NCBI GenBank assembly: GCA_964602275.1
Contig: CAZRQF010000004.1
Location: 1 to 47,467, forward strand
From: RGIG6291 sp964602275
Lineage (GTDB): Bacteria > Bacillota > Clostridia > TANB77 > UBA1234
DNA length: 47,467 nt
Direction: 5' to 3'
Below, piece by piece: positions 7,812-17,500 of this stretch; position 1 is the stretch's first letter; each line of letters starts with the position of its first letter. The notes beneath the pieces are model-generated. The model had not been told where the DNA came from, did not search any database, and saw only the letters and a list, made by a program, of their open reading frames with translations. The position numbers and the translations under genes were made by a program.

Positions 7812-7831
7812 GTTTGATTTACACTTTTGGT
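7792..7831 (-). terminator. Terminator of the glucan phosphorylase gene
   Basis: A 13-bp perfect stem (7799-7811 with 7819-7831). On the minus strand it is followed by a T-run (A-run 7792-7796 on the plus strand). Confidence 0.85.
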
Positions 7832-7837
7832 AAAATG

Positions 7838-10399
7838 CTAGCATTCAAGCCATTTTACTAACGACATATCATGTTTGCTTATTAGCATATCGTGATTTGG
7901 CAATACTCTAAATGTATAACCATAGTTACCACCGTTATCGATTGTGATAGAAGTTTTGTATTCATATGTTGAATTGCCTAAATCATTTGCAAGTGTCATT
8001 TCTTTAAATGCACTATTTAAGATTTTTTCTCCGTTTATAAATTTGCCATAATATACTTCAACAGTAACGCTTTCAGGCGGTATGTTTCCAAGTGATACGG
8101 TGCAAGATAAGTCGAGTGAATTTCCAGCACTTATAGATACTTCACTATTTATTGATTGAGATGTAAGTGTGATATTGTTCCAGTTTGAAAGCAAGTTATT
8201 TTTCCACTCTGAAAATTGTTCAACTTTTTCTTTGTCTGCATAACTTGAGTTTGCAAGTCTTATTTGAGGTATATATAAGTTGTTTAAGTAGTCACATAGC
8301 ATTCTACTTGTATTATAAACTCCGCCGACAGTTTTTATAGAGTTTTTCATCATTTGAACCCATTTTGTACTATAACCATTTTGGTTTTTGTTGTAGTAGG
8401 TAGGGATGATGTCTGATTCTAAGACATTATAAATGCTTTGACTGTCTGCGTTATCTTGTAGTTCATAGTTTGTATATTCGGTATCATCGCCGATTGACCA
8501 ACCGTTTGTTTTGTCGTATCCTTCATACCACCAACCATCTTGTATACTGAAGTTTATTACACCGTTTAATCCAGCTTTTTCGCCACTTGTTCCACTTGCT
8601 TCAAGTGGGCGTCTTGGGTTGTTAAGCCATACATCAACACCACTAATTAAATATCTTGCTACATACATATTGTAGTTTTCTAATATAACTACTTTATTTT
8701 TAAATTGTGGCATTTTAGAAATGTTATAAATTTTCTTAACTAGCTCTTGTCCTTGGATATCTGCTGGATGTGGTTTACCAGCAAATATTAGTTGAACAGG
8801 GCGTTGTGGGTCATTTAGTATTTTTGTGATACGCTCAATATCTCTAAATATTAAGTCTGCTCTTTTATATGTTGCAAATCTTCTAGCAAAACCTATTGTA
8901 AGAGCGTTAGGGTCAAGCAACTTATTTATATCGTTTATTTCGTCTGATGATTCGCCGTTTCTAACTTGTTGATTTTTTATATTTTCTCTTACACTATTTA
9001 TTAATTTCATTTTTTGTTCTTGGTGTGTTTTCCAAAGTTCTTCATTTGGAATGTTGTCTATGTCGTTCCATGTGTCTACTTCGTGTACTTTTTCTTGCCA
9101 GAAAGGACGCATATATGCGTTGTATAATTGTTTTAAGTTAGGTGCAAGCCATGTACATGTGTGAACTCCGTTTGTTACATGAGTTATTGGCACTTCATCT
9201 ACTGCTGTATTTGGCCATAAATTACTAAATAGTTTTCTTGAAACTTCACCGTGAAGTTTGCTAACGCCATTTTTCTTACCTGCAACTTTAAGTGCAAGAA
9301 CTGCCATATCAAAACCGTTTGTTGGTATATTGTTGTCACGAGAACCCATAGTTAAAAAGTCGTTTCTTGAAATTCCAAGTTGAGCAAAGTATGCTGCAAA
9401 ATATCTATCCATAAGTTCGATTGGGAATATGTCATTTCCAGCAGGTACTGGCGTATGTGTTGTAAATATTGTACACGCCGATGCCATTTCTTTTGCTACT
9501 TTAAAAGAAACATTTTTTTCTTTCATGAAACGCTTTATAACTTCAAACACTACGAAAGAAGAGTGTCCTTCATTCATGTGATAAATTGTAGGTGTGATAT
9601 GTAAAGCTTCTAAAAGTTTCATACCACCAATGCCTAAAATGATTTCTTGTGAAATTCTTGTTTCTTGATTACCACCGTATAGTTTTAATGTTAATTGTTT
9701 ATCCATTTCACTGTTTGTGTCAATGTCACTATCTAGTAGGTATAGCGATATTCTTCCAATGTTAATTTTCCATACTTTTAAGTATACAATACGACCTGGA
9801 AAATCAACACTAATTATTAGTTCGTTTTCGTTATCGTCATATACAGGAAGTATTGGCAAATCTTCAATGTCTGCTTCAGAGTATAAAAAAGTTTCTGAAC
9901 CATCTTTATTTATTAATTGGTTGAAGTAACCGTGTTTATATAATAATCCTATTGGTACGAATGGTATTCCAAGGTCGCTTGCAGATTTACAGTGATCTCC
10001 TGATAATATTCCAAGCCCACCTGCATATATAGGCAATATTTCGTCGATACCATATTCTGCTGAGAAGTATGCTATTTTATTGTCTTTTTCGTTTGGAAAA
10101 TTTTTTGCATAGTATGTATCAGTTTGATTAAGATACCCCTCAAAATTTTCTATTACCATATCATATTCTTTTAAAAATTCTGAATCATTTGAAACCTCTA
10201 TTAGTCTTGATTGATTAATTTGAGATAAAAACTTAACTGGATTTTTATTTACCTTTTTAAATAAATCTGAATCAATGTAGTCATATAGTCTTAATGCATA
10301 AGAGTTCCATGACCACCATAAATTAGAAGATAGTGCAGATAATCCAGAAATTCTTTCTGGTAACTGCGGCATTACATTTATTTTCCCAAATAAATACAC
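7838..10399 (-). CDS. glgP: Alpha-glucan (glycogen/maltodextrin) phosphorylase
   Basis: Releases glucose-1-phosphate from the ends of alpha-1,4-glucans using phosphate and pyridoxal phosphate. The 853-aa protein belongs to the short GT35 type (alpha-glucan family phosphorylase, as in Thermotoga). An N-terminal DUF3417-like segment (SSNLWWSWN near residue 26) precedes the phosphorylase core, and the PLP lysine is in GTSGEKAGLNG, near Lys608. The last 110 or so residues form a beta-rich extension. Start is a GTG at 10399 with AGGAGG 8 nt upstream. The promoter overlaps a 10-7-10 inverted repeat at 10423-10449. It probably acts with the branching enzyme and glycosyltransferase at 17986-21715. 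Confidence 0.93.
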   Translation of the reverse strand: MYLFGKINVMPQLPERISGLSALSSNLWWSWNSYALRLYDYIDSDLFKKVNKNPVKFLSQINQSRLIEVSNDSEFLKEYDMVIENFEGYLNQTDTYYAKNFPNEKDNKIAYFSAEYGIDEILPIYAGGLGILSGDHCKSASDLGIPFVPIGLLYKHGYFNQLINKDGSETFLYSEADIEDLPILPVYDDNENELIISVDFPGRIVYLKVWKINIGRISLYLLDSDIDTNSEMDKQLTLKLYGGNQETRISQEIILGIGGMKLLEALHITPTIYHMNEGHSSFVVFEVIKRFMKEKNVSFKVAKEMASACTIFTTHTPVPAGNDIFPIELMDRYFAAYFAQLGISRNDFLTMGSRDNNIPTNGFDMAVLALKVAGKKNGVSKLHGEVSRKLFSNLWPNTAVDEVPITHVTNGVHTCTWLAPNLKQLYNAYMRPFWQEKVHEVDTWNDIDNIPNEELWKTHQEQKMKLINSVRENIKNQQVRNGESSDEINDINKLLDPNALTIGFARRFATYKRADLIFRDIERITKILNDPQRPVQLIFAGKPHPADIQGQELVKKIYNISKMPQFKNKVVILENYNMYVARYLISGVDVWLNNPRRPLEASGTSGEKAGLNGVINFSIQDGWWYEGYDKTNGWSIGDDTEYTNYELQDNADSQSIYNVLESDIIPTYYNKNQNGYSTKWVQMMKNSIKTVGGVYNTSRMLCDYLNNLYIPQIRLANSSYADKEKVEQFSEWKNNLLSNWNNITLTSQSINSEVSISAGNSLDLSCTVSLGNIPPESVTVEVYYGKFINGEKILNSAFKEMTLANDLGNSTYEYKTSITIDNGGNYGYTFRVLPNHDMLISKHDMSLVKWLEC

Positions 10400-10422
10400 T
10401 TTATTTTCCTCCTTTGTAAACC

Positions 10423-10449
10423 ATAGATAATACTAATAATATTATCTAT
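10423..10449. promoter_or_regulatory. Perfect 10-7-10 inverted repeat, likely operator of glgP
   Basis: ATAGATAATA (10423-10432) and TATTATCTAT (10440-10449) are exact inverted copies separated by 7 bp. The right arm overlaps the -10 box of the glgP promoter. Confidence 0.6.
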
Positions 10450-10469
10450 TAATGCGACTAATTTGTCAA
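10441..10469 (-). promoter_or_regulatory. SigA-type promoter of glgP
   Basis: On the minus strand, TTGACA (10464-10469), 17 bp, GATAAT (10441-10446). The -35 box overlaps the stop codon of the gene at 10466-11026. Confidence 0.65.
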
Positions 10470-11026
10470 TGAAATAAGTCTTGATTTGCCAAAATTAATT
10501 GTATAGATGTGCTTAAAATATATTCGAGTGTTTCGTGATAAAATGGTGCTGAAAAATTTATAAAACTTTCTATGATTAAGTGATTTCTTTTTTTGAAATT
10601 ATCTAGTAATTCGTGTAGTAAAATTTCTTTTCTTATTAGGTATAATTCGTTTGGCTTATAATCTGGTAGTTCTTCTGCGAGAACGAGTGACGAGATGTTT
10701 GTTAATTGTGTTAATATTTTTTGTGGGAAGTAAAAGTATTGTGAATACAAAAATCTAGTTGCAAGTTTTTGTTCATAAAATTTAATTAGAATTTCTGATA
10801 GTAAGATTGATATATTTGAATATAGAAATATATAGTTTTTATAAAATGATTGTGATAATGTAAAATTAAAATGAGAATAATAATTGTTGCATTTTATTGT
10901 TATGATATAACAACCGTTTATTTTTTTTGAAAAAAATTTTATATTTTTTAAATCATTTAATTCCAGAGTTAATAATTCAGACAATTCTTTTGAATAAGTC
11001 TTTATTAAAATTGATTTTGCTGACAT
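10466..11026 (-). CDS. Hypothetical protein, possibly YtxC-like sporulation protein
   Basis: A 186-aa protein rich in Ile, Leu, Phe and Tyr, with alternating beta strands in the first half and helices in the second (YLIRKEILLHELLDNF). The helical part is reminiscent of the YtxC family of putative sporulation proteins, but it is shorter than usual for that family and the match is weak. No clear membrane segment or signal peptide. Start is the ATG at 11026 with AGGAGG only 4 nt away, a tight spacing. It directly precedes glgP, whose -35 box overlaps its 3' end, so some read-through into glgP is possible. Confidence 0.6.
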   Translation of the reverse strand: MSAKSILIKTYSKELSELLTLELNDLKNIKFFSKKINGCYIITIKCNNYYSHFNFTLSQSFYKNYIFLYSNISILLSEILIKFYEQKLATRFLYSQYFYFPQKILTQLTNISSLVLAEELPDYKPNELYLIRKEILLHELLDNFKKRNHLIIESFINFSAPFYHETLEYILSTSIQLILANQDLFH

Positions 11027-11117
11027 AGTGCCTCCTTTTTAAGAATTAAGTACTTTTATTTTAAAATATATATTTGTGTTTTTAGTGTTATCTTTTTTTA
11101 TTCTTTTATTCTAAAAC

Positions 11118-11153
11118 ATACTATTCCGTAAAATAAGAAATAGAGTATGTACT
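11118..11153. promoter_or_regulatory. Imperfect dyad in the divergent intergenic region
   Basis: ACATACTATT and AATAGAGTATGT form arms of about 11 bp with one bulged base. It sits between the divergent genes at 11026 and 11231, a natural operator position; function not known. Confidence 0.35.
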
Positions 11154-11174
11154 AAATATTTATAAGTAAAAATA

Positions 11175-11202
11175 TTGAAAAAAATGTGGCGTAGTGTATA
11201 AT
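11175..11202 (+). promoter_or_regulatory. SigA-type promoter for the giant-protein unit
   Basis: TTGAAA (11175-11180), 16 bp, TATAAT (11197-11202), upstream of the GGGGTGAG ribosome binding site and ATG at 11231. Confidence 0.65.
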
Positions 11203-11230
11203 AGAATTAGTATTAATATGGGGTGAGAAA

Positions 11231-11506
11231 ATGATTGTAGAAGCACTAAAGAATAAGTTGGTTGGACTTGGCTATGCCGAAAGTTTCATAGAACCAAAAT
11301 TGAGAGAATTTAATATGTCTATATTAGATAATAAATCTGCAACAGAATCTGATATAAAGGCGAGTATGTTTATAAAGCCTACGGAATCAGTATTAAGATT
11401 TTTCTTGGATGTTGATGGTCATTTGATAAGCAAATTTGTATTTGATGGCAACATACAATTAAAAACAGTTACAACTGCTCTTCGGAACACAGATGACGGT
11501 TCCTGA
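11231..11506 (+). CDS. Small protein upstream of, and overlapping, the giant gene
   Basis: A 91-aa acidic protein of unrecognised family, with no signal peptide. It has a clear promoter and ribosome binding site (GGGGTGAG). Its last 14 bases overlap the first ATG of the giant gene at 11493, which has no convincing ribosome binding site of its own. Either the two are translationally coupled, or they are one gene split by a +1 frameshift: reading the giant frame backwards from 11493 stays open for several codons. If fused, this segment would be the N-terminus of the giant protein. Confidence 0.6.
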   Translation: MIVEALKNKLVGLGYAESFIEPKLREFNMSILDNKSATESDIKASMFIKPTESVLRFFLDVDGHLISKFVFDGNIQLKTVTTALRNTDDGS

Positions 11507-14500
11507 TTATGAGTTAGATAAACCACTTTGTATTATTGGCATAACAATGCACTTAGAATTAGAGGTAATGCTATATAAACCATCAAAAGATGTAGAGCAA
11601 AAATATTCTAATAAGACTTATGAAGAAGCTTTTGAAAAAGAAAGAAATTTAATTGTAAGTGATTATTTAGGAGCGTTATCTGCGGGCAATAGACTAAACT
11701 CTATAAAAGCACAAGACATTATACATGTGCTTATGACGGAGTTTGTTTTTGATGCGATAATGCTTGAAAATTTAAATCCAAAAATAAAGTTATATGATAA
11801 TGCTTCAAAATTTTCTGAAGCTATTACAAACTATGATTTAAAGTATATAAATAGAAAAATAAATAAAATTGAAATGGCACAGAAAGTGTTGAAAGTTAAG
11901 TATGCCGGCAATGGTGTAAAGCTAGGACTACTTTCAAATGATCCGTATTTAAAAATAAATGAAATTCAAAATGCTCCAAATTTTTATCTTAACAAACCGT
12001 CGTATGTTTGGTTTTTAGATAATGGAAAAGGGCAAGAAGAAATCGCAATATATACTGCAAATGATTCGTATATTCAAAATGAATATGGCGAATTATTACA
12101 AAATAATAATGAAAAGCTTTTGAAAATTGCAAAAGATTTGGCAACGCAGTTTTCACTTCAAGTAGGTTATGAAGTTTCTGAAGCGTATGTTTATGATATA
12201 GTTAGTAAACTAAATGTTGAGCTTATTGTTCCGTCAATTAATCTTATTAAAATGTATGCAACGGGCAATACGGACAATATAGAACCTTTGAAATATAAGT
12301 TTAAATTAATAACATCGCCTGAGCAATTTGAGGAGTTATTATATAATTCTATTGAAGATAATTTGGGTAGAAAATATAGATATAGATTTGTTGAAAATAT
12401 TCAAGATGATTTGACGAATGTTGGAAACAAATTAAATTATACTGATGCTTCTGGCGAAAGAGTGATAAAGCAATCTATTGCGGATTTTAATGTTAATATG
12501 TATGCCGTTATAATAAAGCGTGAAACGATGATAGATGTTTCAAGTGTGCAACAATTATTAGGTTATATGTATGAAGATATGGAAAGTACGGGTACTTCGC
12601 TTTTGCCTGTGCCAAGTATTGAGGTTAATTTTTATTTTCCAGATGCTGCAATACTTAATAAAGGCGTAAATATGTATAACGGTACTGCTCCAGAAAATAT
12701 TGTTGGGGAGTTTTCAAATTCAAATTCTTTTTATGGTATTCCTACTAATGGCGTAGAAAATAGAGAGAATATGCAAGAAACTGACGAGAGAAGTGTAGTT
12801 GTTAAGTATGTAAATTCAAATGGCGAAATTTTAAAGGTAAATACGATAATAAAGCAAAAGATAAATTCTATCTTTACGCCAGAAATAATTCCTGTTATAA
12901 ATGATAAACAGGGAAAAGAGTGGGTGTGTGATAGTAATCAAAATTTAAATATTAGAGTTACTACTTCAGAAAATGTTATTGAGGTTAAGTATATTCCTAA
13001 GCTTACTGATGTTAAGATAAATTATATAAGTAAGCAAGGTGTGCCAATAGCAAAAGAGAAAGTGCTTAGAATGCAAGTAGGTTCTACTTATAATTCAAGT
13101 GAAGAAAAGATTTTAGTTGATGATAAGAATGTTGAATGGACTTTGTACCAGGTAAGACCTAATAAGCTTATTGTATCTGAAAATGTAACTAGAAATATTG
13201 TTACTTTGGTGTACGATATAAAGAAAGCTGAAGTTATAATAAATTATATAACAAAAGCTGGAGATAAAGTTAAAGCTTCGAAGATGGTTATGGCACAGGC
13301 TGATAAAAAATATGTTGCCAAAATAGATGAAAGAATAATAGATAATGACAATTTACATTGGATGTATTTAGAAGAGTCTAATCCATCAGTATTTGTAAAA
13401 GAAAATGAAGAAAATGTTATTAATTTGTTATATGACGCAGTGCGTGAAAAAATAGTTATATCTACTGTTGACGAAAATAACAATAAGATTAAAGATGACT
13501 TGGTTGAATTTGCTCAGATTGGTAAAAAATATTCATATACGGCAATTCAAAGCTTTGTTGATGTATATGGAAAGTGGTGGGAGCTAGATTCATTAGAAAA
13601 TAGTGATATTGTAGTAGACGAAAATTCAAATAATAATTTGATAACTGTTAAATATAAAAAGGCACTTGCAATTGTTAGAATTACTTTTGTGGATTCTAAT
13701 GGAAAAACTATAAAAGATCCACTTGTGAAAAAATTTCAAATTGGTTCAGAATATACTTCTAAGAGCATTGGTGCAGTAAAAGATATAAATGGACTTTGGT
13801 GGAAAGGCGTTAATTCAGATGTTACGCTAAAAGTTAATGCTGATGAAACTAAGAATTTTATTTCTTATGTGTATGAGCCACTTATGACTAATGTAATTTC
13901 AAGGTTTATTGATGTTGAAGGAAATGAACTATTGCCAAGTAAAACTAATGCAATGCAAGTTGGTAGCAAGTTTGTGCCTGAAAGAATACCAATGCTTGAA
14001 GGAAAAGATGGCAGAGTGTGGCAAATATCTAATACTAACATTAATGAAGTGTTGGTTAAAGAATATGAACAAGAAAATATAGTGAATATTAATTATGAGC
14101 CAAAACTTACTGATGTTGTGCTTATGTTTAAAAATGTTAATGGAATGCCTCTTAAAGAAGAAACGCATATAAAGTTGCAACTTGGTATGGAATATACAAA
14201 TTATAATGAATATTATAAAGTAACATCAACAAGTGGCGAAAGATGGTCGATAGTTAGAACTGAGCCTTCTAAGATGTATGTAAAAGAAGGTAGTAAATTT
14301 AATCTAATATATGACGAAATACAAGCAAGAGTTTTAGTAAAATGTGTTAACATTGATGACTCAAAATCGATAATTGATGATGTTGTTATAAATACAAAAC
14401 TTGGTGGAGTGTTTGCACCAAATATTCAGCAAAAGTTAATCGACAGAAGTAGGCGTAAATGGAAATATATTGGCGATACGGGAATGAGTATCATTACCAA

Positions 14501-17500
14501 AGAAAATGAGCAAGAAAATATAATTATTTTAAATTATGAAGCGGATAAAGCTAAAGTAGTGGTTGAATATTATAACGATATTGGTCAAAAGATTAAAGAG
14601 GATTATGCGAAAGAAGAGCAAATCGGAAGCGATGTTGCAATAAAAAGGTTAGAAATATTAAAAGATAGCACAGGGCTTGGCTGGAAATTAAAGAATATGA
14701 CAGCGACGGCACTAAAAGTTGAAGAAGATTTTAACAAAAATAAAATCGTTTGCACATATGAAAAACAATTGACAAAAGTTGTTATAAAATATCATGATAA
14801 AGATGGCAACGAAATAATTAGGCAACGAACTGAAACTGTACAAGTTGGTTCAAATTATACTGCAGAAATAATAGATAAAATTACAGATTTTAATAATAAA
14901 GTTTGGATATATTCTGGCGATGAAAATGCAAGTATAAAAATTTGTGAGGAAAGTAATGAGGTTGTTTTAAGGTATATTCCACACAAAGTTAATGTAACGC
15001 AAAAATATGTTGATGTAACAGGAAATACTATAAATCCAGACCATGTTACGATGCTTCAAGTTGGTACAGTCTTTATCGCATCTAAGATTGAAGAAACAAG
15101 AGATGCTTTTGGAAAAGTTTGGAGCTACAAAAAAATAGATAATGAAAGAATTGATATTTCAGAAAATACAGAGAAGAATGTTGTTACGCATATCTTTGAT
15201 AAAAAACTTACTAATGTAGTTATCCACTATGAAACTTCAAATGGTGATGAGCTTAAAAAGTCAGAAGAATTAAGCTTACAAATAGGTAGTGAATTTAAAA
15301 TTGTTGCACCAGAGAAAATTCGAGATAAAGATGGACTTGGGTGGATACTTGGTAAAAATGAAATGAATGTAACTATATCTGATAAGGACGAGAAAAATAT
15401 ATTTAAGATTGTATATGAAGAGCATCTTGCAGATGTATACGATAGGTATATTGCAATGAAGGATAACAGAGAAATCATAAAACCTAAAGTTACAAAGGTG
15501 CAAGTAGGCAAGAAATATATTGCAGAAATTGAAGATAAGTTTGTAGACGAAAGTGGTGCACATTGGATACAAAGTGCTAAAAATGATATTAAAATTTTTG
15601 CATCTAGCTATAAGGTTGAACCAATTATTGTTTCAGAAAATTCTGATGAAAATAATGTATATATAAAATATAAACCAGAACTTATAGATATAACTATAAA
15701 ATATCAAAATACTTTAGGCGAAATTATAAAGAAAGAAGATATTGTTTCGGCACAAATTGGTGTAGAGTATACTGCCGAAGTTATGGATAGAATAGTTGGA
15801 AGCTCTGGCAATAAGTGGATGTATAATACAAATAGTAAAAATACTATATTGGTAAGCGAAAATGTAAATGAAAATGTTATATTCTTAACTTATGAAGAAC
15901 AAAAAGCTTCGGTAACATTTAGATATCAAGATGAGTATGGAACAAGACTAAAAAAACCAAACAGAAAACTTGTACAAATTGGTACAACTTATGTGCCACA
16001 ATTTGAAAACATAATTGAAGATGAGCAAAAGAAAGTTTGGGAATACAAGGAAAGAGATGTTGAAAAACTTGAAGTAAAAGATGCTGAACAGGACAATATA
16101 ATTACACTTATATATATACCTTTGAAAGTAGATGTAACATTAAAAATATTGAATAAACAAGGAAAGCCTATATGTGCAGATACCACACTTAAAGCACAAC
16201 TTGGAAGTGACTTTAAGCCAAATATAAATGATACTGTAAATGATGAAAACTCAAAAATGTACAAATTTGTGTCTTCAAGTCCAGAGCATATTTTGGTTAG
16301 AGAAACGCCTATTGGTGCAACTGAAAATTTAAATGTTATAAAGCTAACTTATGAAGAAGTGTATAGTAGCGTGACAATTAAATATCAAGATTTTGAAGGA
16401 AATGTATTAAGAAATGATGAAACGGTACATCTCCAAGTTGGAGAAGAGTATAGTGCAAAACCAATTCAATTTATAAAAGATAAGAGAGAGAATCAATGGG
16501 AATTAGTAAACAACAAGACTGAAACAATTAGGGTTATGGAAAATCCGAAAGACAATATCATTAAGTTTGTTTATGAAGTTGCAAAAGCTGACATTGTGGT
16601 AAGATATAAAAATGTTGAGGGCGATAAGATAAAAGAAGATGATCATTTTAATGAGCAAGTTGGAGTAGAGTTTATACCAAGAATTGAAAAGATTATCACT
16701 GGTTCTGATAATAGAAAATGGAGTTTCTTTAGCGTTGACCCTATAAAGTTAAGAGTAGGTAGCATAGGAAATATAGTTACTTTGACTTATCAAGAAGCAA
16801 AGGCAAATGTAATTATAAAATATGAAGATGACTCGGGCAGACAGATAAAAGAAAGTGAAAAAGTTTTGGCTCAAATAGGTAGTAGGTTTAAACCAAAAGC
16901 TACGCTTAAAGCTATATATGAAGATAACGATATATGGAGATTGGATCATTTTGTACCAAACGAAATAATTGTTTCTGAAACGGCAGAAGAAAATGTGATA
17001 ACGCAAGTGTTTACAAATAAGAAAAAGACCGTAGTTGATGTACAAACAAATACAAAAGATATAACTTTTGAAAAAGAAAAGGATATGTCTTTGAAAGACA
17101 TTAAAAATGAAGCAGAAGCAGAAGTAAGTATATTTACTGATGAACATCTTTTGAGATTGGAAAAAATGATATCACTTTCTAAAGAAGAAAAAGAAACAAT
17201 ACAAGAGTTAAATTCGTATAATACCAAAATTGTAGAATTGCTACACGAAAGCGTAAATGTATTTTTAAATAATGAAGAATATGATGAGCGTGAAATTAGT
17301 CTTTATATTCAAAAAGAAAAAGAACTAATTTCTGAAAAGCTAGGTACTTTAATTGCAACTGATAAAGCAGGAAGCAAGCTTTTGAAAATTTTTGAACACA
17401 TTACTGCATCTGAACAAAATGATGTGATATTTAAGACACTTCAGCAACGAAAAGCAGTTTTGATTACGGATTATTATATGAATAAGCCATTATCATCTTT

